A stretch of 64,000 nucleotides of DNA. It comes from Aeromonas veronii bv. veronii. GTDB lineage: Bacteria; Pseudomonadota; Gammaproteobacteria; Enterobacterales; Aeromonadaceae. The stretch covers positions 372,001-436,000 of the forward strand of contig NZ_CDDK01000018.1 in NCBI RefSeq assembly GCF_000820225.1, read 5' to 3'. Below, in pieces: positions 45,501-54,054 of this stretch. Position 1 is the stretch's first letter. Every line of letters starts with the position of its first letter. The notes beneath the pieces were generated by a model, which was given only the letters and a program-made list of their open reading frames with translations, had not been told where the DNA came from and did no database searches. The position numbers were made by a program, and so were the translations under genes.

Positions 45501-46815
45501 AGTCGGCATCGCCCGTGTCCAGCAGCTCCAGCAAGCGGTTGTCATTGTTGACCTCTACCGGATGGGCGCCGATGTGGGTCAGTAGATCTTTATCCAGCGA
45601 GCCATGCACCATGCCGACCCGTTTCCCTCGCAGCAGTGAGAGATCGGTGATATCGGTACTGCCTTTGGGGGCAATAACGACCCGATCGACAAACAGATAG
45701 CCGGGGGTGAACAGCGCAAACTGGCCGCGGTCGTGGTTGGGGGAGATGGCCGGAATAAAATCGATCTGCCGCAGCTTCAGCATATTCTGGGTTTCACCCC
45801 AGCTATTGGTGCGAACCAGAGAGAACTTCAGCCCGGAGACTTGCTGCATCAGCGCCATCAGGTCCGCCACATAACCGACCAGCCTGCCCCGGTAATTGAA
45901 TTCGCTCATGGAGGTCCAGTCCGGAGAGACGCCGTAAGTCAGCTCAGGATGCTGGTTGAGCCACTCCTGCTCCTCAGGGGTAAACTGCACAGACTTCACC
46001 GCTCCTGAGTCCGCATGTTGGCTAGTCGTAGTGGCGGCCAGCATGTGACGACGATCTTCAACCGGTATCTCGTTGAATGCCTTGCTCACCAGGCTGACTA
46101 GTGCCGGGTCGCTCTTGTGCATATTGATGGAGAGAGACGTGCCGCTTACCCATTCCGGAGTGGCAATGGTGAAGCCAGCCTTGGGATGCTGATCTCTCAC
46201 CATCACCAGTGACGGCATGTCGGCAAGATAGGCGTCAGCCATGCGCTTTTTGAGCATAAAGGCTGCTTCACTGCGACTCTCTGCCTCGGTCACACGGAGA
46301 AATCCCAGTTTTTTCAATTCACTGCAAGCATTGACTCCCGTGACACATACCCAGTGCAAACCATGGGCATCCTGTCGTGACAACTTCGTTTTGCCATTGT
46401 TGAGCAGCACGCCGCGCGGCATGGAGAGCAAAAACGGGAGGGAGACAATATTGGATCGCCATTGTTCGCTTGGCTGGTCGTTCACCAGCATGTCGATTGC
46501 GCCGTGGTCAAGCCCGGTCAGCGCATCCACGTAGGAGGGGTAAACCTTGAAGCGCAGGGTCAACCCGAGCGTTCTGGCAATCTGCTGCGCAATATCGGGG
46601 ACTGGGCCGGTAAAGCGTTGATCTGCATCTTTATAGCTGTATGGAGGATCACCCATCATCGGCATGCCGATGACCAGCTCCTGGTGTGATGACAGCCAGG
46701 CGCGCTCAGACAGATCAAACTCGTCTTCATTCAGACTGGTAATGGCGTGCGCCGCCACGCCCCAGAGCAGTAGCAGGAGAAACAGGAAGAGACGATTACA
46801 TTGACTGGGCATCAC
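42568..46815 (-). CDS. BvgS-type hybrid sensor kinase with two periplasmic Venus-flytrap domains
   Basis: A 1415-residue unorthodox sensor. Signal sequence (LFLFLLLLLWGVAAHA) at 8-24. Two SBP_bac_3 periplasmic domains at about 45-265 and 290-510 (VIGMPMMGDPPYSYKD; LTYGVSPDWTSMSEFN). A membrane helix at about 517-540. Two PAS domains at about 560-690 and 695-815. HisKA with His831 (ATMSHELRTPISGM), HATPase (NLLNNAVKFTEQ, DTGIGI, GTGLGLAI), receiver with Asp1225 (LLITDCHMPHMDG), and HPt with His1358 (EIAHRIKGAARM). This is a full His-Asp-His relay handing phosphate to Asp59 of the REC-EAL partner. The Venus-flytrap ligand is unknown; amino acids or organic acids are typical. Confidence 0.94.
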   Translation of the reverse strand: MMPSQCNRLFLFLLLLLWGVAAHAITSLNEDEFDLSERAWLSSHQELVIGMPMMGDPPYSYKDADQRFTGPVPDIAQQIARTLGLTLRFKVYPSYVDALTGLDHGAIDMLVNDQPSEQWRSNIVSLPFLLSMPRGVLLNNGKTKLSRQDAHGLHWVCVTGVNACSELKKLGFLRVTEAESRSEAAFMLKKRMADAYLADMPSLVMVRDQHPKAGFTIATPEWVSGTSLSINMHKSDPALVSLVSKAFNEIPVEDRRHMLAATTTSQHADSGAVKSVQFTPEEQEWLNQHPELTYGVSPDWTSMSEFNYRGRLVGYVADLMALMQQVSGLKFSLVRTNSWGETQNMLKLRQIDFIPAISPNHDRGQFALFTPGYLFVDRVVIAPKGSTDITDLSLLRGKRVGMVHGSLDKDLLTHIGAHPVEVNNDNRLLELLDTGDADYVMVTLPSINKRVSERYQVVYAGKDLRLPVAMATRKDPMLQRILTKVLYSIPPEELNKVERRWLSMSVQTGINSETVLFWFAMGGAAATLLFALFWAWNRTLKREIVQRQRAEKTLNEQLVFIQTLLDSLPNMVALRDRDHRLTLSNRAYRELFVGDGEEGDHWGYMTEDERQQMLREERAVWETGDIFEGSGYTQREGDVPLHVVYVKLPYRAADGAIQGVLTVLTDVSALKAAENKVREVEGRLRDITDSMPGLVYQYLWQGAGKGQFLYLSQGASDILGMTHQELMAAESGGVILGLNDEALATFIDKVAKHAQTLEPLDMEVLVPSVQGERYIQIRGNFVAQQGHDRLLNGVVQDITAIKQQEHELREARAAAEQAMQARSLFLATMSHELRTPISGMHGMLELLRMSELNDDQRYLLRNVESSANHLLYLVNDILDFSKIEAGQLHLNRQSCRLQPVVCDVIRGHAALAYSKGLKVTLQWEDQLPDLADIDPVRVGQVVSNLLNNAVKFTEQGAISIQVSCHDQQLVIAVTDTGIGIAEEKQAKLFTPFEQVESDINRRFGGTGLGLAICDQLVKKMGGTLTVKSQLGEGACFRFSIPLLNVLWEPPALAGSEWWWLGSDAALQATMARLGAQLTPLDIHQLTADLDGLLLAEEAALESSLGSDWHTLLQSGTLKGVILSPREALRGRMGSENWWRLGQSPLYPDLLLESCRELITGRAVTTHAASIEKLGGRVLVADDHLVNRALLTRQLAILGVECEVVEDGEKALRAWQTRNFALLITDCHMPHMDGYTLTRRLREQGEQAPIIGVTADTSEEAAANMAAAGMNDMLCKPYSLESLRQMLLRWLPATTITERVPARQAINLDMLGRWQDLFGDEEIAKSMAREYLASNRKDCHAMMSALSSDDSQELVEIAHRIKGAARMVGELSLAEQAAQLESAARLKQLSELALLTQRVEEQMNNIEREMGLWLDE

Positions 46816-47061
46816 AAGAATCCAACAAAATTGGGGGCGTATTGTAAGTGCATTTAAAATGCAGCGGCCAACTTCAATTTACTCAATATTGGGCCACGAC
46901 ATGCCACTGTGCGGCTGTGAGTCCGGCTAGTACCGGGATGGCAACCTGATGATAAAGCCTGCGCGGTGATGCGCCTGATTTTTTTTGCCAAAGGCCAGTT
47001 CAAGGGGGATATTGGAAAAAATCCAACCAGTTTGATATCGGTAAACAACATGGACATGGAC
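46816..47061. other. Intergenic region between the sensor kinase and ssrA terminator
   Basis: About 245 bp. It should contain the promoter of the sensor kinase on minus. A 69-codon minus frame (46854-47063) has no ribosome site or family features and is not accepted. No repeat or RNA structure stands out. Confidence 0.4.
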
Positions 47062-47098
47062 AAATAAAAAGGGCCACCTCTTGCGAGGTGGCCCTTTC
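47062..47098 (-). terminator. Intrinsic terminator of ssrA
   Basis: AAAGGGCCACCTC / GAGGTGGCCCTTT is a perfect 13-bp stem (47068-47080, 47085-47097), followed on minus by TTTATTTG, just past the tmRNA 3' end. Confidence 0.9.
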
Positions 47099-47106
47099 CA
47101 AACGTT

Positions 47107-47466
47107 TGGTGGAGCTGGGGGGATTTGAACCCCCGTCCAAAATTACTACATCCTTGGCACTACATGCTTAGTCACTCTTTACATTCGCCAACCCGCTGCG
47201 GAGAGACACGCCACGAATTGACTAGCTCGATTGGTTTTAATGCTTCCGCCCCGAGCAGGACTTCCACACGATCCTGTGAAGGATGACCTTCCGATTCCCT
47301 AGGACACAGGCAAGCTAGGGTAGAAGGGCTCTATGCAGGTTATTAAGCTGCTAGTGCGTAGTTTTCGTCGTTTGCGACTATTTTTTTGCGGTTTATTAAC
47401 GAGGCCTACCGCACCTCGGCATGCACCTTGGGTTTCGTGAATCTTGTCGAATCCAGAATCAGCCCC
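47107..47466 (-). ncRNA. ssrA: Transfer-messenger RNA (tmRNA)
   Basis: The 360-nt tmRNA begins GGGGCTGATTCTGGATTCGA and ends GGTTCAAATCCCCCCAGCTC-CACCA; the two ends form the tRNA-Ala-like acceptor stem. The tag frame (47343-47375, minus) reads ANDENYALAA then TAA and is preceded by the usual AATAGTC sequence before the resume codon GCA. It rescues stalled ribosomes with SmpB, whose gene lies 167 bp upstream on the same strand. ssrA ends are frequent integration sites, but no duplicated 3' end or integrase is present here. Confidence 0.98.
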
Positions 47467-47481
47467 AAGTTGTTAATTGCG

Positions 47482-47509
47482 ATTGTACGCAAAAATGCTG
47501 TCATAGCAA
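47482..47509 (-). promoter_or_regulatory. Candidate ssrA promoter
   Basis: On minus, TTGCTA (47504-47509), a 16-bp spacer and TACAAT (47482-47487) form a sigma-70-like promoter just upstream of the tmRNA 5' end. Confidence 0.6.
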
Positions 47510-47632
47510 GGCGTTGATACCCATTCCCTCTGGCAGCCAGTCTGTTTGCCGATTTATTGTACGCAGCTGAGCCTGAAGAGCCAGCTGCGCCGGGGGAAGG
47601 TGAACTGGCGTTCTGATCCTGCCAGTAGTGGG

Positions 47633-48121
47633 TTAGCCGCGATGCTTGTTCTTCATGATGCGAGCTTTTTCCCGATCCCATTCGCGGGCCTTGGTATCTT
47701 CGCGCTTGTCGTGCTCTTTCTTGCCCTTCACCAGGCCGATCTCGACCTTGACCCAGCACTGTTTCCAGTAGAGGGCGAGGGGAACTATGGTGTAGCCCTG
47801 ACGGGCGATCAGGCTTTCGAGCTTGTCGAGTTCACGACGGCTCAGCAGCAGTTTGCGGGTGCGGGTCGGGTCACATACCACGTGGCTGGAGGCCGCTTGC
47901 AGTGGCAGGAAGCTGGAGCCGAACAGATAGGCCTCGCCATCGCGGAAGATGACATAGGCTTCGCTGATGTTGGCCTTGCCCGCCCGCAGGGATTTGACTT
48001 CCCACCCTTGCAGGGACAGACCCGCTTCGATCTTCTCTTCGATGAAGTATTCGTGGCGCGCGGTTCTGTTGAGTGCAATGGTGCTGGACCCGGCTTTGTT
48101 TTTACTGTTTTTTTTGCTCAT
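47633..48121 (-). CDS. smpB: SsrA-binding protein SmpB
   Basis: SmpB binds the tRNA-like end of tmRNA and brings it to stalled ribosomes. The 162-residue protein has a beta-barrel core with [27 protein letters not shown] and the basic C-terminal tail [16 protein letters not shown] that probes the empty mRNA channel. ATG 48121 is the family start. It is divergent from ratA and directly upstream of ssrA, as in E. coli. Confidence 0.97.
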   Translation of the reverse strand: MSKKNSKNKAGSSTIALNRTARHEYFIEEKIEAGLSLQGWEVKSLRAGKANISEAYVIFRDGEAYLFGSSFLPLQAASSHVVCDPTRTRKLLLSRRELDKLESLIARQGYTIVPLALYWKQCWVKVEIGLVKGKKEHDKREDTKAREWDREKARIMKNKHRG

Positions 48122-48290
48122 GACGGGCGATTTCCGGCAATGACTAGGAGGCTCGTATTATACGTAGGCAGGGGCGGCTGTAAAACGCGCAGCAGGTCAA
48201 GTGGTGGCTTTCTGAGCGGTTTGGCTTAGGTTTTACCTCCACAACCCCAAACATGGTGATAAAATCGCGCCGATTGGATGAGGAAAAGCC
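48122..48290. promoter_or_regulatory. Divergent promoter region of smpB and ratA
   Basis: The 169-bp spacer between divergent smpB and ratA must hold both promoters. TATTATACGT near 48154-48163 is a possible -10. No operator repeat is visible. Confidence 0.4.
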
Positions 48291-48725
48291 ATGCCCCGAA
48301 TTACGCGCAGTGCCCTGGTGATGTTCAGTGCAGAACAGATGTTCAAGTTGGTTAACGATGTGGATGCCTATCCGCAGTTTTTGCCCGGCTGTGTCGGCAG
48401 CCGTGTCCACGAGGCTGGCGATGACTACATGATGGCGTCGGTCGATGTGGCCAAGGCGGGGATTGCCAAGACCTTTACTACCCGCAATCAGCTGGATGTG
48501 AACCGTCAGATCAGGATGGAGCTGGTGGATGGCCCGTTCCGCAAGCTGGCGGGCTGGTGGACCTTTACCCCGCTCGATGTCGACGCCTGCAAGGTGGAGT
48601 TTGATCTCGATTTCGAGTTTACCTCCAAGCTTATCGAGGTGGCCTTTGGTCAGGTATTCCGCGATCTGGTGAGCTCCATGGTCTCCGCCTTCTCCAACCG
48701 GGCGAAGGAGGTATACGGTGTCTGA
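48291..48725 (+). CDS. ratA: RatA/Coq10-like START-domain protein
   Basis: A 144-residue protein of the RatA/YfjG family with the polyketide cyclase/Coq10 START-like fold. E. coli RatA has been described as a 50S-associating inhibitor of subunit joining, and homologues bind ubiquinone. The sequence MFSAEQMFKLVNDVDAYPQFLPGCVGSRV and the C-terminal FGQVFRDLVSSMVSAFSNRAKEVYG are diagnostic. It overlaps the following rnfH-family gene by 8 bp. The smpB/ratA/rnfH arrangement is shared with E. coli, so its annotated toxin role should be read with care. Confidence 0.94.
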   Translation: MPRITRSALVMFSAEQMFKLVNDVDAYPQFLPGCVGSRVHEAGDDYMMASVDVAKAGIAKTFTTRNQLDVNRQIRMELVDGPFRKLAGWWTFTPLDVDACKVEFDLDFEFTSKLIEVAFGQVFRDLVSSMVSAFSNRAKEVYGV

Positions 48726-49065
48726 CCAGCTCAATATCGAGGTTGTCTATGCCTTGCCGCAGCAGCAGACGGTGATTGCCCTGCGGGTGGCGCCCGAGAC
48801 CTGCGTGCTGGCGGCCATCGAGCAGTCCGGCATCGTACAAAAACACCCCGAGATCGATCTGGCGGTCAACAAGTTCGGTATCTACAGCCGCCCGGTGAAA
48901 GGGAGCGAACCGCTGCACGACGGGGATCGTATCGAGATCTACCGCCCGCTCATCGCCGATCCCCGCGAGATGCGCAAAAAGCGCGCCGAGAAGGCCAAAG
49001 AGGAGGGGAGAGCCGATAGCGTGACCGGTGGTCGCCCCGATGTGCATCGCAAGCACCGCGAGTAG
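48718..49065 (+). CDS. RnfH-family ubiquitin-like protein (RatB/YfjF)
   Basis: A 115-residue protein of the RnfH family with a ubiquitin-like beta-grasp fold: IEVVYALPQQQTVIALRVAPETCVLAAI and IEIYRPLIADPREMRKKRAEKAKEEG. The basic C-terminal tail is long and probably disordered. The GTG start at 48718 overlaps the ratA end by 8 bp, implying coupling. It was once called a RatAB antitoxin, but its real function is unknown. A GGCGCC terminator follows. Confidence 0.92.
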   Translation: MSDQLNIEVVYALPQQQTVIALRVAPETCVLAAIEQSGIVQKHPEIDLAVNKFGIYSRPVKGSEPLHDGDRIEIYRPLIADPREMRKKRAEKAKEEGRADSVTGGRPDVHRKHRE

Positions 49066-49085
49066 CGCTCAGGTTTTTCTTGCAG

Positions 49086-49113
49086 AAAAAAGGCGCCGAG
49101 GCGCCTTTTTTTG
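49086..49113 (+). terminator. Intrinsic terminator after rnfH
   Basis: AAAAAAGGCGCC-GA-GGCGCCTTTTTTT, with A and T runs on both sides. It can also serve the convergent M20 peptidase gene on minus. Confidence 0.88.
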
Positions 49114-49146
49114 ATCCCGTTAGCCGGTGAGCTGGCCGAGGGGATA

Positions 49147-50421
49147 TCAAGAGAGGGCTGCTTCTGCCACACCCAGTCGTGCACGGGCCCAAGCGGCCAG
49201 TAGCTCTACCCCGCTTTGCATCACCCGCTCATCGAAATCGAATTCGTTGTGATGGTGCGGCGCCGCCAGATCGGCCCCCAGGATGAGGTAAGCCGCTTCG
49301 CCCCCCTGCTTTTGCACCCGCTCCATCAGAAAACCGGCATCTTCGCTGGCGCCAAAGCGGCGCGTCTGGATGGTGGCGAGCCCCTGCTTGCGGGCCAGCG
49401 CCGCCAGCTCGGCCTGCAGTGCCGGGCTGTTGTCGAGGGCAATGGCCTCACCCTGCTTGATGATGCGATAGGTGACACCGTGGGCGAGGGCAGTCCCTTC
49501 GACGATGCGTTGTACCTGACTGAACATGTAGTCGTTGAGCGTGCTATCGGCGCCGCGGGTTTCACCGCGCAGCTCGGCATGATCGGGGATGACGTTGCGG
49601 CCGCTGCCAGCGTGAAGCTGGCCGACGTTGATGCGGGTCATGCCGTCGCGGTGACGGGGAATGCCGAGCATGGCGGTGGTGGCCATGCAGGCGGCGGCCA
49701 GCGCATTGCTGCCGGCGTTGGGTTCGAGCCCCGCGTGGGCGGCGGTGCCCATAAAGTGGACGTCGAACTTGGTGGAGCAGAGAAACTCGGTGGGGTTGAT
49801 CACCAGCTCGCCGCTGCCAGCGTGAATGCCGATATGGAGCGAGAGCAGGGCATCCACGTCATCGAGTGCACCACCGGCAGCCAGCGCCTTGCCACCGCGA
49901 CACCCCTCTTCGGCGGGTTGGAAGAAGAGCTTGATGCGACCGCACAGCTGCTCCTTGAACGCCATCAGGCTGCTGGCCAGCCCCATGCCGATGGCGGTGT
50001 GGCCATCGTGAGCGCAGGCGTGCATCCACCCCTTGTTGTGGGAGGCAAAACCCTCCTGCTGCGGTTGGTGTTGTTCAGCATCGGACTCTTCCACCTCCAC
50101 CGCGTCGATATCGAAGCGAAAGGCCAGGGTCGGACCGGGACGGCCGGTATCCAGCTCTCCCATCAGGCCAGTGACATCGCCGATCCGCTCCAGCCAGTCG
50201 GGATGGGCTCCCTGACGGCGGGCACGGGCCTTCTCGGCCGCCACATCCACATCACGGCCCATCATCAGATTGCTGGCCAGCAGTTTGTCGCCAAGCACAA
50301 TGCGATAACCGAGCTCGCTCAGGTGGTGGGCAATCAGGCTGGTGGTGCGAAACTCTTTCCAGGCCGCTTCCGGCAGGCGGTGCAGGTCGCGGCGCCACAG
50401 GATCAGGTGCTCAAGGGTCAT
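49147..50421 (-). CDS. M20 family amidohydrolase, AbgA-like
   Basis: A 424-residue zinc amidohydrolase of the M20/AbgA type (p-aminobenzoyl-glutamate hydrolase subunit-like). Signatures are FRFDIDAVEVEES near residue 100, the metal motif KGWMHACAHDGHTAIGMGLA near 135, FFQPAEEGCRGGKALA near 170, and the terminal ADLAAPHHHNEFDFDE. The acidic, insert-bearing N-terminal region (ARARRQGAHPDWLERIG) resembles AbgA rather than ordinary aminoacylases. No abgB or abgT gene is adjacent, so the substrate may be another N-acyl amino acid. It is convergent with rnfH and downstream of no close gene. Confidence 0.88.
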   Translation of the reverse strand: MTLEHLILWRRDLHRLPEAAWKEFRTTSLIAHHLSELGYRIVLGDKLLASNLMMGRDVDVAAEKARARRQGAHPDWLERIGDVTGLMGELDTGRPGPTLAFRFDIDAVEVEESDAEQHQPQQEGFASHNKGWMHACAHDGHTAIGMGLASSLMAFKEQLCGRIKLFFQPAEEGCRGGKALAAGGALDDVDALLSLHIGIHAGSGELVINPTEFLCSTKFDVHFMGTAAHAGLEPNAGSNALAAACMATTAMLGIPRHRDGMTRINVGQLHAGSGRNVIPDHAELRGETRGADSTLNDYMFSQVQRIVEGTALAHGVTYRIIKQGEAIALDNSPALQAELAALARKQGLATIQTRRFGASEDAGFLMERVQKQGGEAAYLILGADLAAPHHHNEFDFDERVMQSGVELLAAWARARLGVAEAALS

Positions 50422-50559
50422 CTTGGCTTCCTTGGTGATTCGATTTGTCGGCTATTGTGCCTTTTTTCCCGGCTGACCACACGGGGGCTGCAGCTGGTCG
50501 GGGGAGCTGTGCGTGCTAGTGGTGGCTGTTCGGGCCGTGAATAGTGGTGAGCGCCCATA

Positions 50560-50586
50560 AAAAACGCCTCCACAAGGGAGGCGTTG
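50560..50586 (-). terminator. Intrinsic terminator after fadE
   Basis: AACGCCTCC / GGAGGCGTT (50563-50571, 50577-50585) is followed on minus by TTTTATGGG. It lies 15 bp past the fadE stop. Confidence 0.85.
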
Positions 50587-50600
50587 TCGATAGCTGGTTA

Positions 50601-53057
50601 TCAGGCCGCGTGATGGTAAGCGGAGGCTTCAAACAGCTTCTTGTTGGCCACCAGATCGATGGGGTCAAAATCATCGACGTTGATGGTGCGCAGGCGACTC
50701 ACTTCGGCGCGGCGCAGCAGCTCGGCTTCGCTCTGGGTCAGTACGCCAGCGGCCAGACCCATGTCGGCCACCTTGTCCAGTGCCATGAAGGGGCGCTTGA
50801 TGCCATCGCTCTTGCAGACTTTCTCGAACAGTGGCTCGGCGGCCAGTACGTCATCGAGCGCCTGCTCCAGCAGACCGAAGGGGTTGCCCTCTTCGCGAGT
50901 CAGGTATTGGCCCTTGGCCAGGCGGCTGCGGGTCTCGCTCGGGGTTTGCAGCAGACGGGCAACCTGTTGGTCCAGCTTGTCGCACGGACGGTTCAGGTCA
51001 CGACCCAGCGGCAGCACCACGGCACGCAGGGCAAGGCCAATCCAGCGGTTCGGGAAGTTGCGCAGCAGCTCGTCGATCGCCTCTTGTGCCTTGAACATGG
51101 CATCTTGCAGTGCCCAGTGCAGCAGCGGCAGGTCGGCCTGCTGGCGTCCCTCGTCCTGATAGCGCTTGAGGGCGCTGGAGGCCAGATAGAGCTGGCTCAG
51201 CACGTCGCCAAGGCGGGCGGAGACCCGCTCCTTGCGCTTGAGCTCGCCACCCAGGGTGCCCATCGCCATGTCTGACAGGAACGCCAGGTTGGCCGAGAGG
51301 CGGGAGAGTTGCTGGTAGTAGCCCTTGGTCTGATCCTTGTAAGGGGCCGCGGCAAAGCGGGCGCCGGTGATACCGAGCCAGAAGCTGCGCACCAGGTTGC
51401 TGATGGCAAAGCCGACGTGGCTGAATACCGCCTTGTCGAAATCTTTCAGCGCCTGCTCTTTATCCGGGTGGCTGGCAGCCAGCATCTCCGGCAGTACATA
51501 CGGGTGGCAGCGGATAGCGCCTTGACCGTAGATGATCATGCTGCGGGTCAGGATGTTGGCCCCTTCTACCGTAACGGCGATGGGGGCACCCTGATAGCCA
51601 CGGGCCAGATAGTTGTTGGGGCCCATGCAGATGGCTTTGCCGCCGTGGATGTCCATGGCATCGATGATGCACTTCTGGGCACGGTCGGTGAGGTGGTATT
51701 TGACGATGGCGGAGATGACCGAGGGCTTCTCGCCAAGGTCGATGCCGGTCACGGTCAGGTTGGCTGCGGCGCCCATGATGTAGGCGTTGCCACCGATGCG
51801 GGCCAGCGGTTCTTCAATCCCTTCCATCTTGCCGATGGGCAGCTTGAACTGGCGACGGATGCGGCTATAGGCGCCGCTTGCCAGGGCCAGCATCTTGACG
51901 CCACCTGTGCTGTTGGAGGGTAAGGTGATGCCGCGACCGACTGACAGACACTCGACCAGCATGCGCCAGCCCTGACCAGCCATGGCTGGGCCACCGATGA
52001 TGAAATCGAGCGGGACGAACACATCCTTGCCCTGGGTCGGGCCGTTCTGGAACGGCACGTTGAGCGGGAAGTGGCGACGTCCAATGCCGACTCCCTTGAT
52101 GTGAGTGGGAATGAGGGCGCAGGTGATACCGAGCTCTTCCTCTTCACCCAGCAGGTGTTCCGGATCACGCAGTTTGAAGGCCAGACCCAGCACGGTAGCA
52201 ATGGGGGCGAGCGTGATATAACGCTTGTTCCAGGTGAGGCGCATACCTAGCACCTCTTTCCCTTCCCACTCGCCTTTGCAGACGATACCGAAGTCGGGGA
52301 TGGAACCTGCGTCAGAACCCGCTTCCGGGCTGGTCAGGGCGAAGCAGGGGATCTCTTTACCTACCGCCAGGCGGGGCAGGTAGTAATCCTTCTGCTCGTC
52401 AGTGCCATAGTGTTGCAGCAGTTCGCCCGGGCCCAGCGAGTTGGGTACGCCAACGGTGGAGGCGAGCACGGCGCTGGCACCGCACAGCTTTTGCAGGACA
52501 CAGGACTGGGCGTAGGCCGAGAACTCTAGACCGCCATATTTCTTCTTGATGATCATGGCGAAGAACTTGTTGTCCTTCAGGTATTGCCACACCTCGGGGG
52601 AGAGGTCCGCGCGCTCGTGGGTCACTTCCCAGTCGCTCACCATGCGGCACACTTCCTCGACCGGACCATCCATAAAGGCCTGTTCTTCGGCAGAGAGGGC
52701 GCTTACAGGGATGGCGTGCAGCTTTTTCCAGTCCGGGTTGCCCGCGAACAGATCGGCTTCCCACCAGGTGGTGCCCGCTTCAATCGCCTCTTTCTCGGTG
52801 CGGGACATCTCCGGCATGATCGATTTGTAGATCTTGAACAGCGGCTTGGTTATTTGATTGCGGCGAAATTCCACCAGATTGAGCGGGATGGCGATCACCG
52901 CGAACAGCGCCCATACCAGCAAGGGCACATGACCATAGAGGGCGCCAAGCACCAGGGCGGCGCCGGTGACCAGGGTGGAGATGAACAGGGATGCCCGGCG
53001 ATAGGCCAGGGCTCCGATAACCAGGATCACCCCGAGCAGAGTGAGGGTCGTCGTCAT
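50601..53057 (-). CDS. fadE: Acyl-CoA dehydrogenase FadE
   Basis: FadE catalyses the first step of fatty acid beta-oxidation. The 818-residue protein runs parallel to E. coli FadE: two N-terminal membrane-like segments ([19 protein letters not shown] and [26 protein letters not shown]), [52 protein letters not shown], and [26 protein letters not shown] 53057 is set by AAGGAGC; a longer frame from 53150 crosses the promoter. A FadR-like box lies 47 bp upstream. It is divergent from gmhA as in E. coli (fadE/lpcA-yafJ). It is more E. coli-like than the paralogue at 32075-34414. Confidence 0.96.
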   Translation of the reverse strand: MTTTLTLLGVILVIGALAYRRASLFISTLVTGAALVLGALYGHVPLLVWALFAVIAIPLNLVEFRRNQITKPLFKIYKSIMPEMSRTEKEAIEAGTTWWEADLFAGNPDWKKLHAIPVSALSAEEQAFMDGPVEEVCRMVSDWEVTHERADLSPEVWQYLKDNKFFAMIIKKKYGGLEFSAYAQSCVLQKLCGASAVLASTVGVPNSLGPGELLQHYGTDEQKDYYLPRLAVGKEIPCFALTSPEAGSDAGSIPDFGIVCKGEWEGKEVLGMRLTWNKRYITLAPIATVLGLAFKLRDPEHLLGEEEELGITCALIPTHIKGVGIGRRHFPLNVPFQNGPTQGKDVFVPLDFIIGGPAMAGQGWRMLVECLSVGRGITLPSNSTGGVKMLALASGAYSRIRRQFKLPIGKMEGIEEPLARIGGNAYIMGAAANLTVTGIDLGEKPSVISAIVKYHLTDRAQKCIIDAMDIHGGKAICMGPNNYLARGYQGAPIAVTVEGANILTRSMIIYGQGAIRCHPYVLPEMLAASHPDKEQALKDFDKAVFSHVGFAISNLVRSFWLGITGARFAAAPYKDQTKGYYQQLSRLSANLAFLSDMAMGTLGGELKRKERVSARLGDVLSQLYLASSALKRYQDEGRQQADLPLLHWALQDAMFKAQEAIDELLRNFPNRWIGLALRAVVLPLGRDLNRPCDKLDQQVARLLQTPSETRSRLAKGQYLTREEGNPFGLLEQALDDVLAAEPLFEKVCKSDGIKRPFMALDKVADMGLAAGVLTQSEAELLRRAEVSRLRTINVDDFDPIDLVANKKLFEASAYHHAA

Positions 53058-53102
53058 TGCTTGCTCCTTGCGTGAAAGATTGCCAACGTGGTGTAACTGA
53101 TC

Positions 53103-53119
53103 CAGAGGTCTGACCTGTT
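53103..53119. promoter_or_regulatory. Candidate FadR operator at fadE
   Basis: CAGAGGTCTGACCTGTT closely matches the FadR consensus with centre GGTCNGACC. It ends 46 bp before the fadE start codon, so fadE repression by FadR and relief by acyl-CoA is likely. No PsrA-like AAAC/GTTT box is seen here. Confidence 0.65.
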
Positions 53120-53311
53120 GGATATGGCCCCTGTTGTAATTCATACGCACAAAGTTATCAAGCTGTTTACATCTTCATTACCTTCTCTCTGTGATCCCCA
53201 TAACGCTCACGCGCCGCCAGCGCTGTGGCTCGCAGGGGGGCGACTGTGCGATTCGCTTGTGCGAGAATAGCCGCGATCTACACGCACACTAAAAACAGTG
53301 GAAGAGACATC

Positions 53312-53890
53312 ATGTACCAAGAATTGATCCGCAATGAACTGACCGAAGCTGCCAGCGTGCTGCAGGCCTTCCTGGCTGATGAGCAGAACCTGAAAAACAT
53401 CGAAGCGGCCGCCAAACTGCTGGCTGACTCTTTCAAGGAAGAGGGCAAGGTGCTCTCCTGTGGCAACGGTGGCTCCCACTGTGACGCCATGCACTTTGCC
53501 GAAGAGCTGACCGGTCGTTACCGCGAGAACCGCCCGGGTTATGCCGGTATCGCCATCTCCGATCCGAGCCACCTCTCCTGCGTCTCCAACGACTTTGGCT
53601 ATGACTATGTCTTCTCCCGTTACGTTGAAGCTGTTGGCCGTCGTGGCGACGTGCTGCTTGGCATCTCCACCAGCGGCAACTCCGGCAATATCCTGAAAGC
53701 CATCGAGGCTGCCCGCGCCAAAGGGATGAAAGTGATCGCCCTGACCGGCAAGGATGGCGGCAAGATGGCGGGTCTGGCGGATGTCGAGATCCGCGTGCCG
53801 CACTTTGGCTATGCCGACCGTATTCAGGAAGTGCACATCAAGGTGATCCACATCCTGATCCAGCTGGTCGAAAAAGAGATGGTCAAGTAA
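53312..53890 (+). CDS. gmhA: Sedoheptulose-7-phosphate isomerase GmhA
   Basis: GmhA (LpcA) converts sedoheptulose 7-phosphate to D-glycero-D-manno-heptose 7-phosphate, the first step of ADP-heptose synthesis for LPS inner core. The SIS domain is evident in [23 protein letters not shown] and [27 protein letters not shown] 53312 has GGAAGAG in front; an upstream frame from 53225 has no homology. The order fadE (divergent), gmhA, yafJ is as in E. coli. Length of 192 residues is exact for the family. Confidence 0.97.
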   Translation: MYQELIRNELTEAASVLQAFLADEQNLKNIEAAAKLLADSFKEEGKVLSCGNGGSHCDAMHFAEELTGRYRENRPGYAGIAISDPSHLSCVSNDFGYDYVFSRYVEAVGRRGDVLLGISTSGNSGNILKAIEAARAKGMKVIALTGKDGGKMAGLADVEIRVPHFGYADRIQEVHIKVIHILIQLVEKEMVK

Positions 53891-53959
53891 TCAGGCCATA
53901 ACTACCAGATAAGGGCTGCGCCGGTAGCATGGTTCGCCATCTGCCGGTTGTTGCCAGTC

Positions 53960-53993
53960 ACAGGGGAAGGGATTGCGCCTTCCCCTGTTGTCT
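53960..53993 (+). terminator. Hairpin between gmhA and yafJ
   Basis: ACAGGGGAAGG / CCTTCCCCTGT is a perfect 11-bp stem followed by TGTCTGTCG. It may attenuate transcription from gmhA into yafJ. Confidence 0.65.
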
Positions 53994-54054
53994 GTCGAAC
54001 CAGCGTGCTGGTCGAACATGACACAAGCCAAATCATGAAAGGAGTCTGCCGGAT

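Noticed and set aside
46854..47063. 69-codon minus frame between ssrA and the sensor kinase
   Set aside because: No start signal and no recognisable features.
47107..47466. Integrated element at the ssrA 3' end
   Set aside because: The tmRNA is followed directly by its terminator; no duplicated 3' end and no integrase gene are present.
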